From positions 1 to 64,000 of the forward strand of contig NZ_JAMBNP010000004.1 of the NCBI RefSeq assembly GCF_023715145.1: 64,000 bases of DNA, read 5' to 3'. This stretch comes from Paenibacillus glycanilyticus. GTDB lineage: Bacteria; Bacillota; Bacilli; Paenibacillales; Paenibacillaceae. Shown here piece after piece: positions 40,922 through 50,080 of this stretch. The notes beneath the pieces are model-generated. The model saw nothing but the letters and a program-made list of their open reading frames with translations, was not told where the DNA came from and did no database searches. How positions within the stretch are numbered: the stretch's first letter is position 1; every line of letters begins with the position of its first letter. The position numbers were made by a program, and so were the translations under genes.

Positions 40922-41143
40922 GGCTTCGTTCTCCTTTGTCGGCTCTATTCAATAACCCACCGATTTCCTTAAAATAAGGACCAGCATAGGTCGAATCGAT
41001 TGATAACCTTCAACGTACGGTAACTTTGTTCTTGGATTGACTTCCCAAATATATCGATTGACTTTTGTCCTCCTCTTTGGGATAAAAAAAGCAATCGAAC
41101 GTTGCACGCCAGTTGCTGTCGCATTTTTACGCTTAGTCCCTCC

Positions 41144-42145
41144 TTACTTCATTTCATAGATTTTTTGGAGAGTATGGATATGCTTCGTCTTCTCGTCATC
41201 AGTCTCTGCATGGAGATACCCCTCTACAAGCCTGTACCCGAATACGAGAAGAATCATCTCATAGACGCAATGATCGGTGATTTGGTGGGATTCATGCGCA
41301 TACTCCGAAAAGCCTTTGTAATACGCGGGGACGCATCGCCGGTAGTATTCGGCCATATGATCAATATCCGGTTCATCCGCGGTCAGGCTTGCGAGATCCT
41401 CGCCCAGGTAACCCCATCCGCTGGTATCCCAGTCGATTAACGTGATATTCCCGTCAGCATAGATCAGGTTGGTTACCCAGAAGTCCCGGTGGCATAGCAC
41501 GAGGGGCAAATTTTCGATACGGGCGAATATCTCGTCTGCATGCTCATCGATGTCGATGAGCATTTGGCGCACATGCAGCTGAAATTCGCAATCCTCCGAG
41601 CGTATATAATCGTAGACGACCGGCCATGACCGATAATGCAGGTACGTCTGCTTCATGAGATCCGCATGGCTCAGGTTGGTCAGGCAATTCAGCACGGCGG
41701 GCTGCTCCGCATAGAGCCTGCCTTGAAAGCGTCCTAACTCCAGCGCGGCCTTTTCATACATGTCTCCGGTCAAATCTAAACCGGATACGCCATCCATATA
41801 TTCCAGCCACAGCTGGTATTCATTTTCTTCGGCATTGAGCTCGGCGTGATAACATATCGGCCAGCGGAGGGCTTGAGAGAACGTCGCTCCCAGGTCAGAT
41901 GAATAGAGATCATATTCCCGACGCCATGAGCCCGGATCGCCGTAACGCTCCCATTTTTTTTGGATTTTCAGCACGATACGATACGGCAATTTTTTGCCGT
42001 CGACGGTTTCAGCGATCCCCGTTACCAGGTACACCTTGCCCACAGTTCCGCCCTGTAATGATAGAGTTTGGTAGTCGGCGGAGATGATATCCGTCTCGAA
42101 CCGTTGGTTTAAAGCATCTATCAGCTTTTCATGTTCAATATTCAT
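41144..42145 (-). CDS. Phosphotransferase of the APH/choline-kinase fold
   Basis: A 333-residue kinase-like protein. Brenner motif LVLCHRDFWVTNLIYADG gives the catalytic HRDxxxxN, and ITLIDWDTSGWGYLGEDLA the metal-binding Asp. The N-lobe (GGTVGKVYLV, YRIVLKIQKK) supplies the phosphate-binding Lys. The family includes aminoglycoside and homoserine kinases, so it may phosphorylate an amino-alcohol or antibiotic; the acceptor is not deducible. The ATG at 42145 follows GGAGGA; a further ATG 12 bases upstream is part of that site. Confidence 0.9.
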   Translation of the reverse strand: MNIEHEKLIDALNQRFETDIISADYQTLSLQGGTVGKVYLVTGIAETVDGKKLPYRIVLKIQKKWERYGDPGSWRREYDLYSSDLGATFSQALRWPICYHAELNAEENEYQLWLEYMDGVSGLDLTGDMYEKAALELGRFQGRLYAEQPAVLNCLTNLSHADLMKQTYLHYRSWPVVYDYIRSEDCEFQLHVRQMLIDIDEHADEIFARIENLPLVLCHRDFWVTNLIYADGNITLIDWDTSGWGYLGEDLASLTADEPDIDHMAEYYRRCVPAYYKGFSEYAHESHQITDHCVYEMILLVFGYRLVEGYLHAETDDEKTKHIHTLQKIYEMK

Positions 42146-42324
42146 GTATTCCTCCATTTTCGTTTCGAGTAAGAGACGACAACCGTTAACCAGCTGCTTA
42201 GATGATTATATCAAATGCAATCCCTTATTTTGGGACGACTTTAGTTATAACTATTCTGGCTTTTGCTGTATTAACAATTGCGGCTTTTCTCCGTCGTATA
42301 AGCTATCCTCCCGGTACATAACAA

Positions 42325-42348
42325 ACGGCAACTCATGTGAGTTGCCGT
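42325..42348 (-). terminator. Palindromic terminator of the DHFR-like gene
   Basis: acggcaactca-tg-tgagttgccgt is a perfect 24-base palindrome, 5 bases beyond the stop of the gene at 42354; the T-tract after it is ttgtta only. Confidence 0.65.
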
Positions 42349-42353
42349 ACTGA

Positions 42354-42923
42354 TTATTTCTCCAGCTCATAGCGGGTCGCGATAATGCCCGACTTGAGCG
42401 TTCGGCTGGACAGCAGCTTGAGCTTGAGTTTCTCGCCGCCTACGTGGAATGCCGATTTTCCCCCGCCTAAGATGACCGGACAAATCGTCAACAGGAATTC
42501 GTCAATTAGGCCGAGCTCGAGCAACGACTTCGCCGCCCCCGGACTGCCGAAGATAACGAGATTTTTGCCAGGCTGCTCCTTGAGCGCCTTGATTTCCTCT
42601 GCGATATTGTCCTTGATCAGCATCGTATTATTCCATTCCGCAATGTCCATCGAGCCGGAGATGACGATCTTCTTAACATCCTGCAGCCATTTGGCATGCT
42701 CCATACTGTGCCGCGACGCATTTGGATTGTCCAGCATCGTAGGCCAGTAGCTTTCCATCATCCGATACGTCGTTCTCCCATATACGGGAGAGCCGACTTC
42801 GGCTACGACCTCCTCGGCGTATTTCTCTAATTCCTCGTTGTACGGAATCCAAGCTAGTCCTCCGTTTGAATCCGACGCATAACCGTCCAGCGACACATGC
42901 ATGAACAATACGAGTTTTCTCAT
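42354..42923 (-). CDS. Dihydrofolate-reductase-like (RibD C-terminal) protein
   Basis: A 189-residue protein of the RibD_C/DHFR-like fold, YwjB/YyaP group. It begins MRKLVLFMHVSLDGYASDSN, the standard FxxVSLDG start, then GRTTYRMMESYWPTM, a nucleotide-binding block KNLVIFGSPGAAKSLLELGL and DEFLLTICPVILGGGKSAF. It should bind NADPH and reduce an unknown substrate. The ATG at 42923 is chosen because GGAGGAG lies 8 bases upstream. The 90-base extension upstream in the same frame is unlikely to be translated. Confidence 0.9.
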   Translation of the reverse strand: MRKLVLFMHVSLDGYASDSNGGLAWIPYNEELEKYAEEVVAEVGSPVYGRTTYRMMESYWPTMLDNPNASRHSMEHAKWLQDVKKIVISGSMDIAEWNNTMLIKDNIAEEIKALKEQPGKNLVIFGSPGAAKSLLELGLIDEFLLTICPVILGGGKSAFHVGGEKLKLKLLSSRTLKSGIIATRYELEK

Positions 42924-43080
42924 GTCTGCTTCTCCTCCGATTTCGAATTTGGTTAATCGTTTTTTGGAAGTAGGCTCGTGTTTCGTCCTGCTCTTAGGTT
43001 CACTATAAATCATTACGTTACGTAAGGATCAAGCGAAAAATGGAATGATAGCAATTATAATATCAATATGGAGGAAAAAA

Positions 43081-44502
43081 TCATTCATTCAAATACGTAG
43101 TAACTCGATTCTGTACTAATTGAGCGACGGCATCGGCGGATTTCTGCCCGGTGAAGAATGCTTTTACTTCCTCGGAGACCATTTTTTGGATTGTCGTTTC
43201 ATAGCCTATATTTCTTAAGCTGGCTTCGGAGAGCATGTCCCGAAGAACATCAAGTTTCTCCTCCGTTACTTCGACCACGGAACCTCCGCCTTTGGCGCCA
43301 ACATCCTTATCGATACCATTCTTCCATACATCTTGGATTGCGTTTTCATTCACTGATTTGTTCATCGAGAAACCCGCTTGATGAGGATAGGATTGCACCT
43401 CCTCCGACAGCAGAAACTTCATAAATTCCCATGCATCCCTCTTGATCTCCGAATTCGCATTCATAGCGATTTGATTCGTCGCGAGGAAAGAGACACCCGA
43501 TTGTTGATCCGCAGCATGCGGCTTCTGATAAACCTTGCCATTCTTATAGTAAGAGGCTAGTCTTACAAGGTAATCGCTTGGAGAATTCATTAGTGAATAG
43601 GTAAGGAGACTTTTTTTCGATGCTTCACCGCTTAACTCCTTCTTATCGTATACCTGCTTCACTTCCGATAGTAATTTGGTGAAGACGGTAGAGTCGAATG
43701 TTAACTTGCCTCTCTCTCCAATTATTAATTGGTTATAGTTGTCAGACACGAGATTATTGATCATCGCCTCAGGCGGTAAATAGTTCATGGTGTAGGAATT
43801 TCCGTTCTTGCTTGCCAACTGCATGCTGATTTCGGCGAACCGGCTCCACGTCCAGTCCTTATCGTCAATCGTGATGCCCGCATCCTTAAGTCCATCTGCA
43901 TCACCATACAGAGCTTCCAAGCAGTACTCGACAGGCATAATGTAAAGGCCGTCGTTCATTTTGGAGCCTGTTATAATGTTCATCTGGTATTGCTTTTGAT
44001 CGAAACCGGTATCGCTTTGCATCCAAACGTCTATGTTCTCGAACGCTCCTTTACTGACGTATTTATCGATGGGCAATTCAACAGTCGTAAACGCGAATAA
44101 ATCCGCGCCTTTGCCAGATAAGACCTCTGTCGTTGTCGATTTGATATACCTCTCGACCTCAGAGGCACTCATCATGCTGCCTGAAGTAAACTCTTTGAAT
44201 TGAATCGTCGTATTCGGATGAAGCGCTTCGTATTTCTCTTTTGCAAGCTTATAGAACGGAGTAATGCCAAGAATCGATACAACGATCGTCTTCGGTGTAT
44301 CGTCTAGAGGCTTCAATCCCTGTGGAGTGGCGTCAGCTTCCTTATTCGCAGAAGCACTTGGATCATCGTTTGCGTTTTTTTGGGGGAGTTGTGCGCCCGA
44401 TTGTGTTAATTTCCCGCCAGTGTTATTATTGGCGTTTCCATTACAGGCAGATAAATACACCAACATGATACAGCTCATCATCAGGATTAACATATTCTTC
44501 AT
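43081..44502 (-). CDS. ABC transporter solute-binding lipoprotein
   Basis: A 473-residue extracellular solute-binding protein, family 1-like. MKNMLILMMSCIMLVYLSAC gives signal and lipobox. After a polar linker rich in Asn and Gln, the first lobe starts TIVVSILGITPFYKLAKEKY and the family pattern YIKSTTTEVLSGKGADLFAF is seen; lobe two contains FLATNQIAMNANSEIKRDAWEFMKFLLSEEVQ. It feeds the two permeases encoded upstream. The ATG at 44502 has AAAGAGGGA upstream. It is the last gene of a five-gene set (amidase, two permeases, HlyD adaptor, binding protein). Confidence 0.9.
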   Translation of the reverse strand: MKNMLILMMSCIMLVYLSACNGNANNNTGGKLTQSGAQLPQKNANDDPSASANKEADATPQGLKPLDDTPKTIVVSILGITPFYKLAKEKYEALHPNTTIQFKEFTSGSMMSASEVERYIKSTTTEVLSGKGADLFAFTTVELPIDKYVSKGAFENIDVWMQSDTGFDQKQYQMNIITGSKMNDGLYIMPVEYCLEALYGDADGLKDAGITIDDKDWTWSRFAEISMQLASKNGNSYTMNYLPPEAMINNLVSDNYNQLIIGERGKLTFDSTVFTKLLSEVKQVYDKKELSGEASKKSLLTYSLMNSPSDYLVRLASYYKNGKVYQKPHAADQQSGVSFLATNQIAMNANSEIKRDAWEFMKFLLSEEVQSYPHQAGFSMNKSVNENAIQDVWKNGIDKDVGAKGGGSVVEVTEEKLDVLRDMLSEASLRNIGYETTIQKMVSEEVKAFFTGQKSADAVAQLVQNRVTTYLNE

Positions 44503-44536
44503 TTTCCGTTCCCTCTTTCTATTTGGTTGTTTGTGA

Positions 44537-45646
44537 TTATGGCATGACCCGAACACGTTCACCATCCGTAACTACCGGTTCACTGCTTTGCAGGATGATT
44601 GGCGAATCCGGGAAGATCCCCTGTTGAACGACCGTTTCGGATTCGTTAGAATCGCCGGTTTTTACCGGCATCTTACGAACATGGCTCGTATTGCCAAGCG
44701 GGCCTTTACGCTCCTCAATAATGTAAACAAACGTTTCACTGCCTTCCTTGTGAATAGCGCTGCTTGGAACCAGAATTCCGCTAGTCTTATCGGAAACAAA
44801 CTTGAGATCAAGTAGCGCTTGTTCGCCTCCTCGGATTTGTTCATTCTTTACGGTCACCGCGATATTCACTTGGGATTCCTTGTTTTCCATCCCCGACACG
44901 ATCCCTTCTACCGTTGTCGCCTTGTCTTCTTGACCGATATGGACGTCCAGCTTCCGGCCAATCTTGAAATGCCCGCTAATTGTAGCCGGGACTTGAACAT
45001 GAAATTGATAACCCTGAATGGAGGAAGCGACTAGTACATCAGGGCCGGCACTTGCAGAACTTAGCCCTTCCACAGCATTCACTTTCATCGCAATCCCGTC
45101 GAACGGTGCTTTCAGCTCACGGTTGCTGACTAGATTTGCCTTCATGGTATCGAGATTCCGCCTTTGCATGTCTAGCGTAAGACGTGCGCTCTCGAGATCC
45201 CGATTTGCACTGCGCAACTGGGTGTCATCACCGCTTGAGGCCGCTTCAATATATCGGTCTTGTAAGCCTTCTATCGCCAATTGCTGCTGCTCAACCTGCA
45301 CCTTGGCATCCATATATTGATTCTCGGCTTCTGTGCTTTCGTAAACGACTAACGTCTGCCCCTTCTTAACGAGACCTCCTGCCCGGACCTTGACGGCTTT
45401 TATAGTCCACCCTGCTTTGTTCGATAAAGAAACTTCGCTGACTGGCTCTAACATGCCGCTGCCGTTAAAACTCTGAACGAGTTCCTCCTGGCGCCCTACG
45501 ATCGTCCATACTTTCGTGAGATTCATCGTTAACAACGTATTGCTATACAAAGTAAGCACAAGTAATCCGCTCACAAATAAGATGAAAACCAATCGGAGCT
45601 TATTCTTCCTAGACTTCGTTTCATCCCGGTTATGCTGCCTTTCCAC
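44537..45646 (-). CDS. HlyD/MFP family membrane-fusion adaptor
   Basis: A 369-residue protein with one N-terminal membrane helix (LRLVFILFVSGLLVLTLY) and an extracellular part: a lipoyl/barrel-sandwich segment (AGWTIKAVKVRAGGLVKKGQ, LKAPFDGIAMKVNAV), a coiled-coil hairpin at residues 120-175 (QQQLAIEGLQDRYIEAA) and a C-terminal membrane-proximal domain (GILVPSSAIHKEG). Such adaptors normally join an exporter (ABC or RND) to the outside. Here it lies between sugar-type importer permeases and a binding lipoprotein, which is unusual. GTG start with AGGAGG. Confidence 0.88.
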   Translation of the reverse strand: MERQHNRDETKSRKNKLRLVFILFVSGLLVLTLYSNTLLTMNLTKVWTIVGRQEELVQSFNGSGMLEPVSEVSLSNKAGWTIKAVKVRAGGLVKKGQTLVVYESTEAENQYMDAKVQVEQQQLAIEGLQDRYIEAASSGDDTQLRSANRDLESARLTLDMQRRNLDTMKANLVSNRELKAPFDGIAMKVNAVEGLSSASAGPDVLVASSIQGYQFHVQVPATISGHFKIGRKLDVHIGQEDKATTVEGIVSGMENKESQVNIAVTVKNEQIRGGEQALLDLKFVSDKTSGILVPSSAIHKEGSETFVYIIEERKGPLGNTSHVRKMPVKTGDSNESETVVQQGIFPDSPIILQSSEPVVTDGERVRVMP

Positions 45647-45658
45647 TAGACGATCCTC

Positions 45659-46537
45659 CTAGCCTTTAATACCGGACGTTTGAACGCCCTCGATAAAATA
45701 AGATTCCGCATACAAAAACAACAGGACCATCGGCAGCATGTAGAAGACGGACGCGGCAAAACCTACTCCTCTTGCCTCTTGCTGGATAACGGACAGGTAC
45801 ACGGACAACGGCTGCTTGAAGTCGTCGTCGAGAAAAATAAGCGGCTGCTCCACCATGTTCCAATAATCGACGAACAACAGCACGATAAGCGCCGCCAACG
45901 CTGGCTTGATCTGCGGAAGAATGATTTGCATAAAAATGCGGCTATGACCGGCTCCGTCCATATGAGCTGCCTCAACGTAAGCGTTTGGAATCGAAAGCAG
46001 GAACTGCCTTAGCATAAACACGCCGAAAGCGCCGAAGATACCGGGCAAAATGATGGCATTTGCGCTGTTCAGAAGTCCAAGCTTGCCCGCCATGATATAA
46101 TTCGGCACGAGCGTCACTTGAAACGGCATTAGCATCGTGATCAAGTAAACGAAGAACATTTGATCTCGCCCCCGAAAGCGAAGCTTCGCAAAGGCATAAG
46201 CCGCTAGTGCGCCGACGATAACCTGCCCCGCGATAATGAACGCAACCATGTAAACGGAATTCCAAAACAAGTTCAAATAGGTTGGCGTCTCGATCAGCAC
46301 ATTATAGTACTGCTCGAACGATACCCAATCAGGGATGAGCTTCAGATTGACGAATGCATCCTCTCCGCCATTTGCCGCATCCGTCATTGCCCCAATCAAA
46401 TCATAGTTCGATCCAATCTCCTGCTCCGTCATTAGCGAATTGGTGAAGGAAATGAGAATCGGCAGAAGCAGCAAGATCGCAAGCAAGCATAGAAGCAGCG
46501 TGATCGCGCCTTTCTTCATGACAACTTTCAAATTCAA
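45659..46537 (-). CDS. Carbohydrate-type ABC transporter permease (MalG-like)
   Basis: A 292-residue permease with six membrane helices. The EAA loop is YVEAAHMDGAGHSRIFMQIILPQIKPALAAL, the ATPase contact site (EAAxxDGA motif), near residue 190. It ends VFYMLPMVLLFLYAESYFIEGVQTSGIKG, the standard MalG-type C-terminus. It pairs with the permease encoded immediately upstream (12 bases between the genes). Starts with TTG after GGAGGAG. No ATPase gene is near, so a shared MsmX-like ATPase encoded elsewhere is likely. Confidence 0.93.
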   Translation of the reverse strand: MNLKVVMKKGAITLLLCLLAILLLLPILISFTNSLMTEQEIGSNYDLIGAMTDAANGGEDAFVNLKLIPDWVSFEQYYNVLIETPTYLNLFWNSVYMVAFIIAGQVIVGALAAYAFAKLRFRGRDQMFFVYLITMLMPFQVTLVPNYIMAGKLGLLNSANAIILPGIFGAFGVFMLRQFLLSIPNAYVEAAHMDGAGHSRIFMQIILPQIKPALAALIVLLFVDYWNMVEQPLIFLDDDFKQPLSVYLSVIQQEARGVGFAASVFYMLPMVLLFLYAESYFIEGVQTSGIKG

Positions 46538-46548
46538 GGCTCCTCCCG

Positions 46549-47424
46549 TCAGTCTAAGTCACTCGTAAAACGCCGCTCCAAAGTAAACATTCCGGTCACC
46601 AGCACGATCAGGCATATCACCATGATTACCGCGGCAGAGGTGAGCTTCTGAATATCGAGCGACAAGAACATGTTATTCATGTAGTGCTGCAGCATATAGA
46701 TGCTGTCATGCGGATAATCGCCTGCGATCAGGTACGTTTCCCTGAAGATCCGAAACGAGCTGATCAATCCCATCAAGACAACGAAGAACATCTTCGGCGT
46801 CAAATAGACGAGCGTAATGCGTGTAAACTTACGAATGGCGCCCGCGCCTTCAAGCTCAGCCGTCTCATAATAATCCTTCGGGATATTCTGCAGGCCGGCT
46901 AAGAACAGGATGATGTTGTACCCGATGTTCTTCCAGGCATACACGATTGAGAGCACGCCTCTTGCCCATTCCGACTTCATCCAATCGATCCGCGATACGC
47001 CAAGCTCGTGAAGCCAACTATTCACCGCTCCGTTCCAGTCGAACAGTACCTGCCAAATCAAGACAACGGATGTCACTGGCAAGACAAGCGGCAATACGTA
47101 TGCGGTTCGCAGCCAATTGCGGAAGTAAATGCTTTGGTTTAACAACAAGGCAAGCAATAACGATAAGGCGATCGTGATCGGTACGCTGACGGATGTGAAC
47201 AGGAACGTATTCTTTGCGGCCTTCAGGAAAGAATCACTCGCCAGCAGCTCCTTGTAATTGGCCAGTCCGACGAATGAGCCCCCGTTCGATCGATTCATAA
47301 GGGAGTACCGCACGCCCATCGCGAAAGGGATCAAGTAGAAGATCGAGAAGCCGATTACGCTGGGGGCCAGAAATCCGATTGCAACGACGCAGTGTTGCCG
47401 AATGATTTTACGAAACAATACCAT
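46549..47424 (-). CDS. Sugar-type ABC transporter permease (MalF/UgpA-like)
   Basis: A 291-residue permease with six membrane helices. The N-terminus GFLAPSVIGFSIFYLIPFAM is typical, and the EAA loop reads DYYETAELEGAGAIRKFTRITLVYLTPKM near residue 180, a slight variation of EAxxLDGA. It forms a heterodimer with the downstream permease. It starts 18 bases after the amidase stop. The combination with a cell-wall amidase suggests that the substrate could be a wall fragment or glycan; inference. Confidence 0.92.
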   Translation of the reverse strand: MVLFRKIIRQHCVVAIGFLAPSVIGFSIFYLIPFAMGVRYSLMNRSNGGSFVGLANYKELLASDSFLKAAKNTFLFTSVSVPITIALSLLLALLLNQSIYFRNWLRTAYVLPLVLPVTSVVLIWQVLFDWNGAVNSWLHELGVSRIDWMKSEWARGVLSIVYAWKNIGYNIILFLAGLQNIPKDYYETAELEGAGAIRKFTRITLVYLTPKMFFVVLMGLISSFRIFRETYLIAGDYPHDSIYMLQHYMNNMFLSLDIQKLTSAAVIMVICLIVLVTGMFTLERRFTSDLD

Positions 47425-47442
47425 TTTCTATTTCTCCCGCGG

Positions 47443-48132
47443 TTAATGAAGGCAGTCAACAACGCCGCTGGCAATGGCCGTCGATATCTCGTCTTGAAAG
47501 GATGGTGACTGCATCCGTATTTCTTCGTCTTTATTGGAAATGTATCCGAGCTCCAGCAGCACGGCCGGCTTTGTGTTCTCACGAATCACATGGTAGTCGC
47601 CGAATCTCACTCCCCGATCCTTCGTCAGCAGATCCGCCTTATGGAATTTTTCATGAATTTTCTGAGCGATCTCCTGATTCTGCGGGTTGTAGTAGTATGT
47701 CGTCATTCCGTACACATCGCCCGTTTGAAACGCATCGAAATGGATGCTGATGAACAAGTCCGCATTCTCTTCTTGCGCGATCTCCGTTCTTGCATCCAGC
47801 GAAATCGCCGTATCGGCATCGCGCGTCATTACGACCGTTGCACCCAGCTCAAGTAATTTGTCTCTCACTTGTAGCGCTGTAGGCAGCGTCACGTCCTTCT
47901 CATAGGTTCCAGTACCTCCGATGGAACCGACATCCTTGCCGCCGTGCCCGGGATCAAGCACGATCGTTTTTCCTTTCAAGGGCATACTCGCTCCCGTATT
48001 CGCCTCTAAGTTCATGGATTGGCCAACGCGTGGCTTCGCTTTTATTGCTCCTTCCGTTTGAAGCTGAAATGATCCGGCTGACAATACGACTCCGACAACT
48101 GCTATAGCTATAAGTTTAGTAGTGGTTTTCAT
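47443..48132 (-). CDS. N-acetylmuramoyl-L-alanine amidase (Amidase_3)
   Basis: A 229-residue secreted amidase that cleaves the bond between N-acetylmuramic acid and L-alanine in peptidoglycan. The N-terminal hydrophobic segment (LIAIAVVGVVLSAGSF) is a signal. Domain motifs: IVLDPGHGGKDVGS with the first zinc His, ENADLFISIHFDAF with the second His, and AVLLELGYISNKDEE with catalytic Glu; the glutamate of the second metal ligand is in YEKDVTL. It has no cell-wall-binding repeats, so targeting is probably by its neighbours. First gene of the transporter set. Ribosome binding site weak. Confidence 0.93.
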   Translation of the reverse strand: MKTTTKLIAIAVVGVVLSAGSFQLQTEGAIKAKPRVGQSMNLEANTGASMPLKGKTIVLDPGHGGKDVGSIGGTGTYEKDVTLPTALQVRDKLLELGATVVMTRDADTAISLDARTEIAQEENADLFISIHFDAFQTGDVYGMTTYYYNPQNQEIAQKIHEKFHKADLLTKDRGVRFGDYHVIRENTKPAVLLELGYISNKDEEIRMQSPSFQDEISTAIASGVVDCLH

Positions 48133-48204
48133 AGATTCATCATAATCACGGCCGGTTAAGACGAAATGGAGCCAAAATCAAGATGAAATAAAGATTCGCA
48201 ACGC

Positions 48205-48255
48205 GCAAAAAAAACGCATGCCAAGCAGGTGGATTTCACCTGTTTGGCATGCGGC
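48205..48255 (-). terminator. Terminator of the two-component operon
   Basis: cgcatgccaaacaggtg and cacctgcttggcatgcg on the minus strand, followed by eight T. It separates the kinase gene from the amidase unit. Confidence 0.92.
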
Positions 48256-48271
48256 AACAGAAAAAAAACGG

Positions 48272-50080
48272 TTACTCACATTTCTTATTCAAGCTGAAGA
48301 AGAACACAACGCCATCCGTTGTATTGGCCGCGCCATAATGAACGTCGTGCAGCTCCAATATCTTTCTGGAGATGGCAAGCCCAAGTCCCGTTCCGCCATT
48401 GGAACGTTTCCTCGCCGTATCGCCCCGATAGAAGCGATCCCACACTTTACCGAGCTGCTCCTCCGGGATTTGAGCGCCTTTGTTCTCGACTCGGACGACA
48501 ATGTGATTCGTCTCCTCGATTACCGAAACAATGATCTCCAGATTTTTCGGCGTATAGCGTATTGCATTTGTCATGAAATTGATGATGACTTGTTCAATCC
48601 GGTGTTGATTGGCAACGACAAGGGCAGGAATAAGCTGCATACTCAAACGCAGCGTTTTGGCTGCCAACTCATGCGCCAGCTTCTCGCATACGGAGTCGAT
48701 CAGCTTATCGATGCAGAAGGTGTCCATCTTCATCTTGTACGTCCCCGACTCGTATTTCGCAAGCTCAAGCATGTCGACAATAAGATGGTCCATCTTGTCG
48801 ACTTCTTTCTCCATTGCTTCAAAGTAATGGTCCTTCTTGTGTGCGGCTACGCCGTCCTTTAGGATCGATATGCAGCTCTTCATCACGCTTAGCGGTGTCT
48901 TGAGCTCGTGGGACACGCCGGAGATGAACTCTTTTCTCGTATTCTCCAGCTGTTTCTCTCGCTCTATATCTTCCCGCAGTTTCCCGATGTAGGAGTGCAG
49001 CGTCCCAGACAATTGATTGATATTGCGGGACAGATCGCCTATCTCATCCTTGGAACGTATCGGAATCGTCTCCGAGAAATCAAGATTTGCAATTTTTTTA
49101 GTCGTTTGATTAATGCGCAAGAGCGGTTTAGCGATTTTCAATGAGAAGTATAACGACGCGATCAATATCAGCACCAGTACAAATAGGACGATATAGACAT
49201 AATAGTCTTTCATCATTTGTACGGCTTCGTCCACCGGCTGCAGCGATGCCATAACGAAGATGTAGTTTGTTGTACCATTGTCGTAATGTACGGGCTGGAT
49301 GAATAGCTTATATTTCACGTTATTCTGTTCATAATCCTGTATTTGAATCGAATCTGTCAGCTGGTTGCCCTCAAATAACAGCTTTGCTTGATAGGCATTG
49401 ATCTGGTCCAAGAAGAGCTTATTGGAATAGATGAAGTCCGATGCTCCTCCGCTGCTCGGAAGCTGAATGTCTGAGACGGCTCCAAAAAGACTCATGTAAG
49501 AGGAAGGACTCGAGTCCTTCCAATCCTTGCTTTCTTCGAACCTCACATTGCCTTTATAAACTTTACGCTTGAAAGTCTCGTTTTCATACAGCAATTCCCC
49601 GGAAGGATGCTGCACCACAATGGGAATGAACATGGAGTTACTTTTTATCCCGTTAATGAACACTTGGTCTCCGCGAGCAATCAACAATTGGCCTGAAGCA
49701 GCCTCCTCTATGCTCATAAGCTGATAGAGAGGGACTTTAATGCGCATCTTCTCTTCTTCTTTCGTCAAAGTCTTGAGCAATTTAATCTCTAAATAGAAAT
49801 CGTTGACATCCTTTAGGTTTCCATCATGATCTAGAACCGTAATCGAAGCATTGTTGGATCGATAGAAGTCTTGCTCAAGCGTCTGGATCGCGATTGAATT
49901 GCCGGCGGTATTCATGTAAGCCGACTTGAACGCGTCAATCTTTGTCTGCAAGTCGTTTACTTTCCGGTTCGCGTAATATTCTTTGAAAAATATGGTTTGC
50001 CCCACATAGATGACTGCTAGGATGAGTATGCACAACGTTGTCGTCAGGAAGAACAATTTAAGTACGACGGAGCTTCTCAT
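48272..50080 (-). CDS. Sensor histidine kinase
   Basis: A 602-residue membrane kinase. One helix at residues 8-28 and a second at 285-305 flank a 255-residue extracytoplasmic sensor. A HAMP region (SLKIAKPLLRINQTTKKIAN, DFSETIPIRSKDEIGDLSRN) leads to HisKA with EFISGVSHELKTPLSVMKS and the phospho-accepting His, then HATPase with NFMTNAIRYTPKNLEI (N box), VENKGAQIPEE replacing the usual Asp-x-Gly, and GTGLGLAISRKIL. The ATG overlaps the regulator stop by ATGA. The sensor ligand is unknown; a wall or antibiotic signal is possible from the neighbours. Confidence 0.93.
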   Translation of the reverse strand: MRSSVVLKLFFLTTTLCILILAVIYVGQTIFFKEYYANRKVNDLQTKIDAFKSAYMNTAGNSIAIQTLEQDFYRSNNASITVLDHDGNLKDVNDFYLEIKLLKTLTKEEEKMRIKVPLYQLMSIEEAASGQLLIARGDQVFINGIKSNSMFIPIVVQHPSGELLYENETFKRKVYKGNVRFEESKDWKDSSPSSYMSLFGAVSDIQLPSSGGASDFIYSNKLFLDQINAYQAKLLFEGNQLTDSIQIQDYEQNNVKYKLFIQPVHYDNGTTNYIFVMASLQPVDEAVQMMKDYYVYIVLFVLVLILIASLYFSLKIAKPLLRINQTTKKIANLDFSETIPIRSKDEIGDLSRNINQLSGTLHSYIGKLREDIEREKQLENTRKEFISGVSHELKTPLSVMKSCISILKDGVAAHKKDHYFEAMEKEVDKMDHLIVDMLELAKYESGTYKMKMDTFCIDKLIDSVCEKLAHELAAKTLRLSMQLIPALVVANQHRIEQVIINFMTNAIRYTPKNLEIIVSVIEETNHIVVRVENKGAQIPEEQLGKVWDRFYRGDTARKRSNGGTGLGLAISRKILELHDVHYGAANTTDGVVFFFSLNKKCE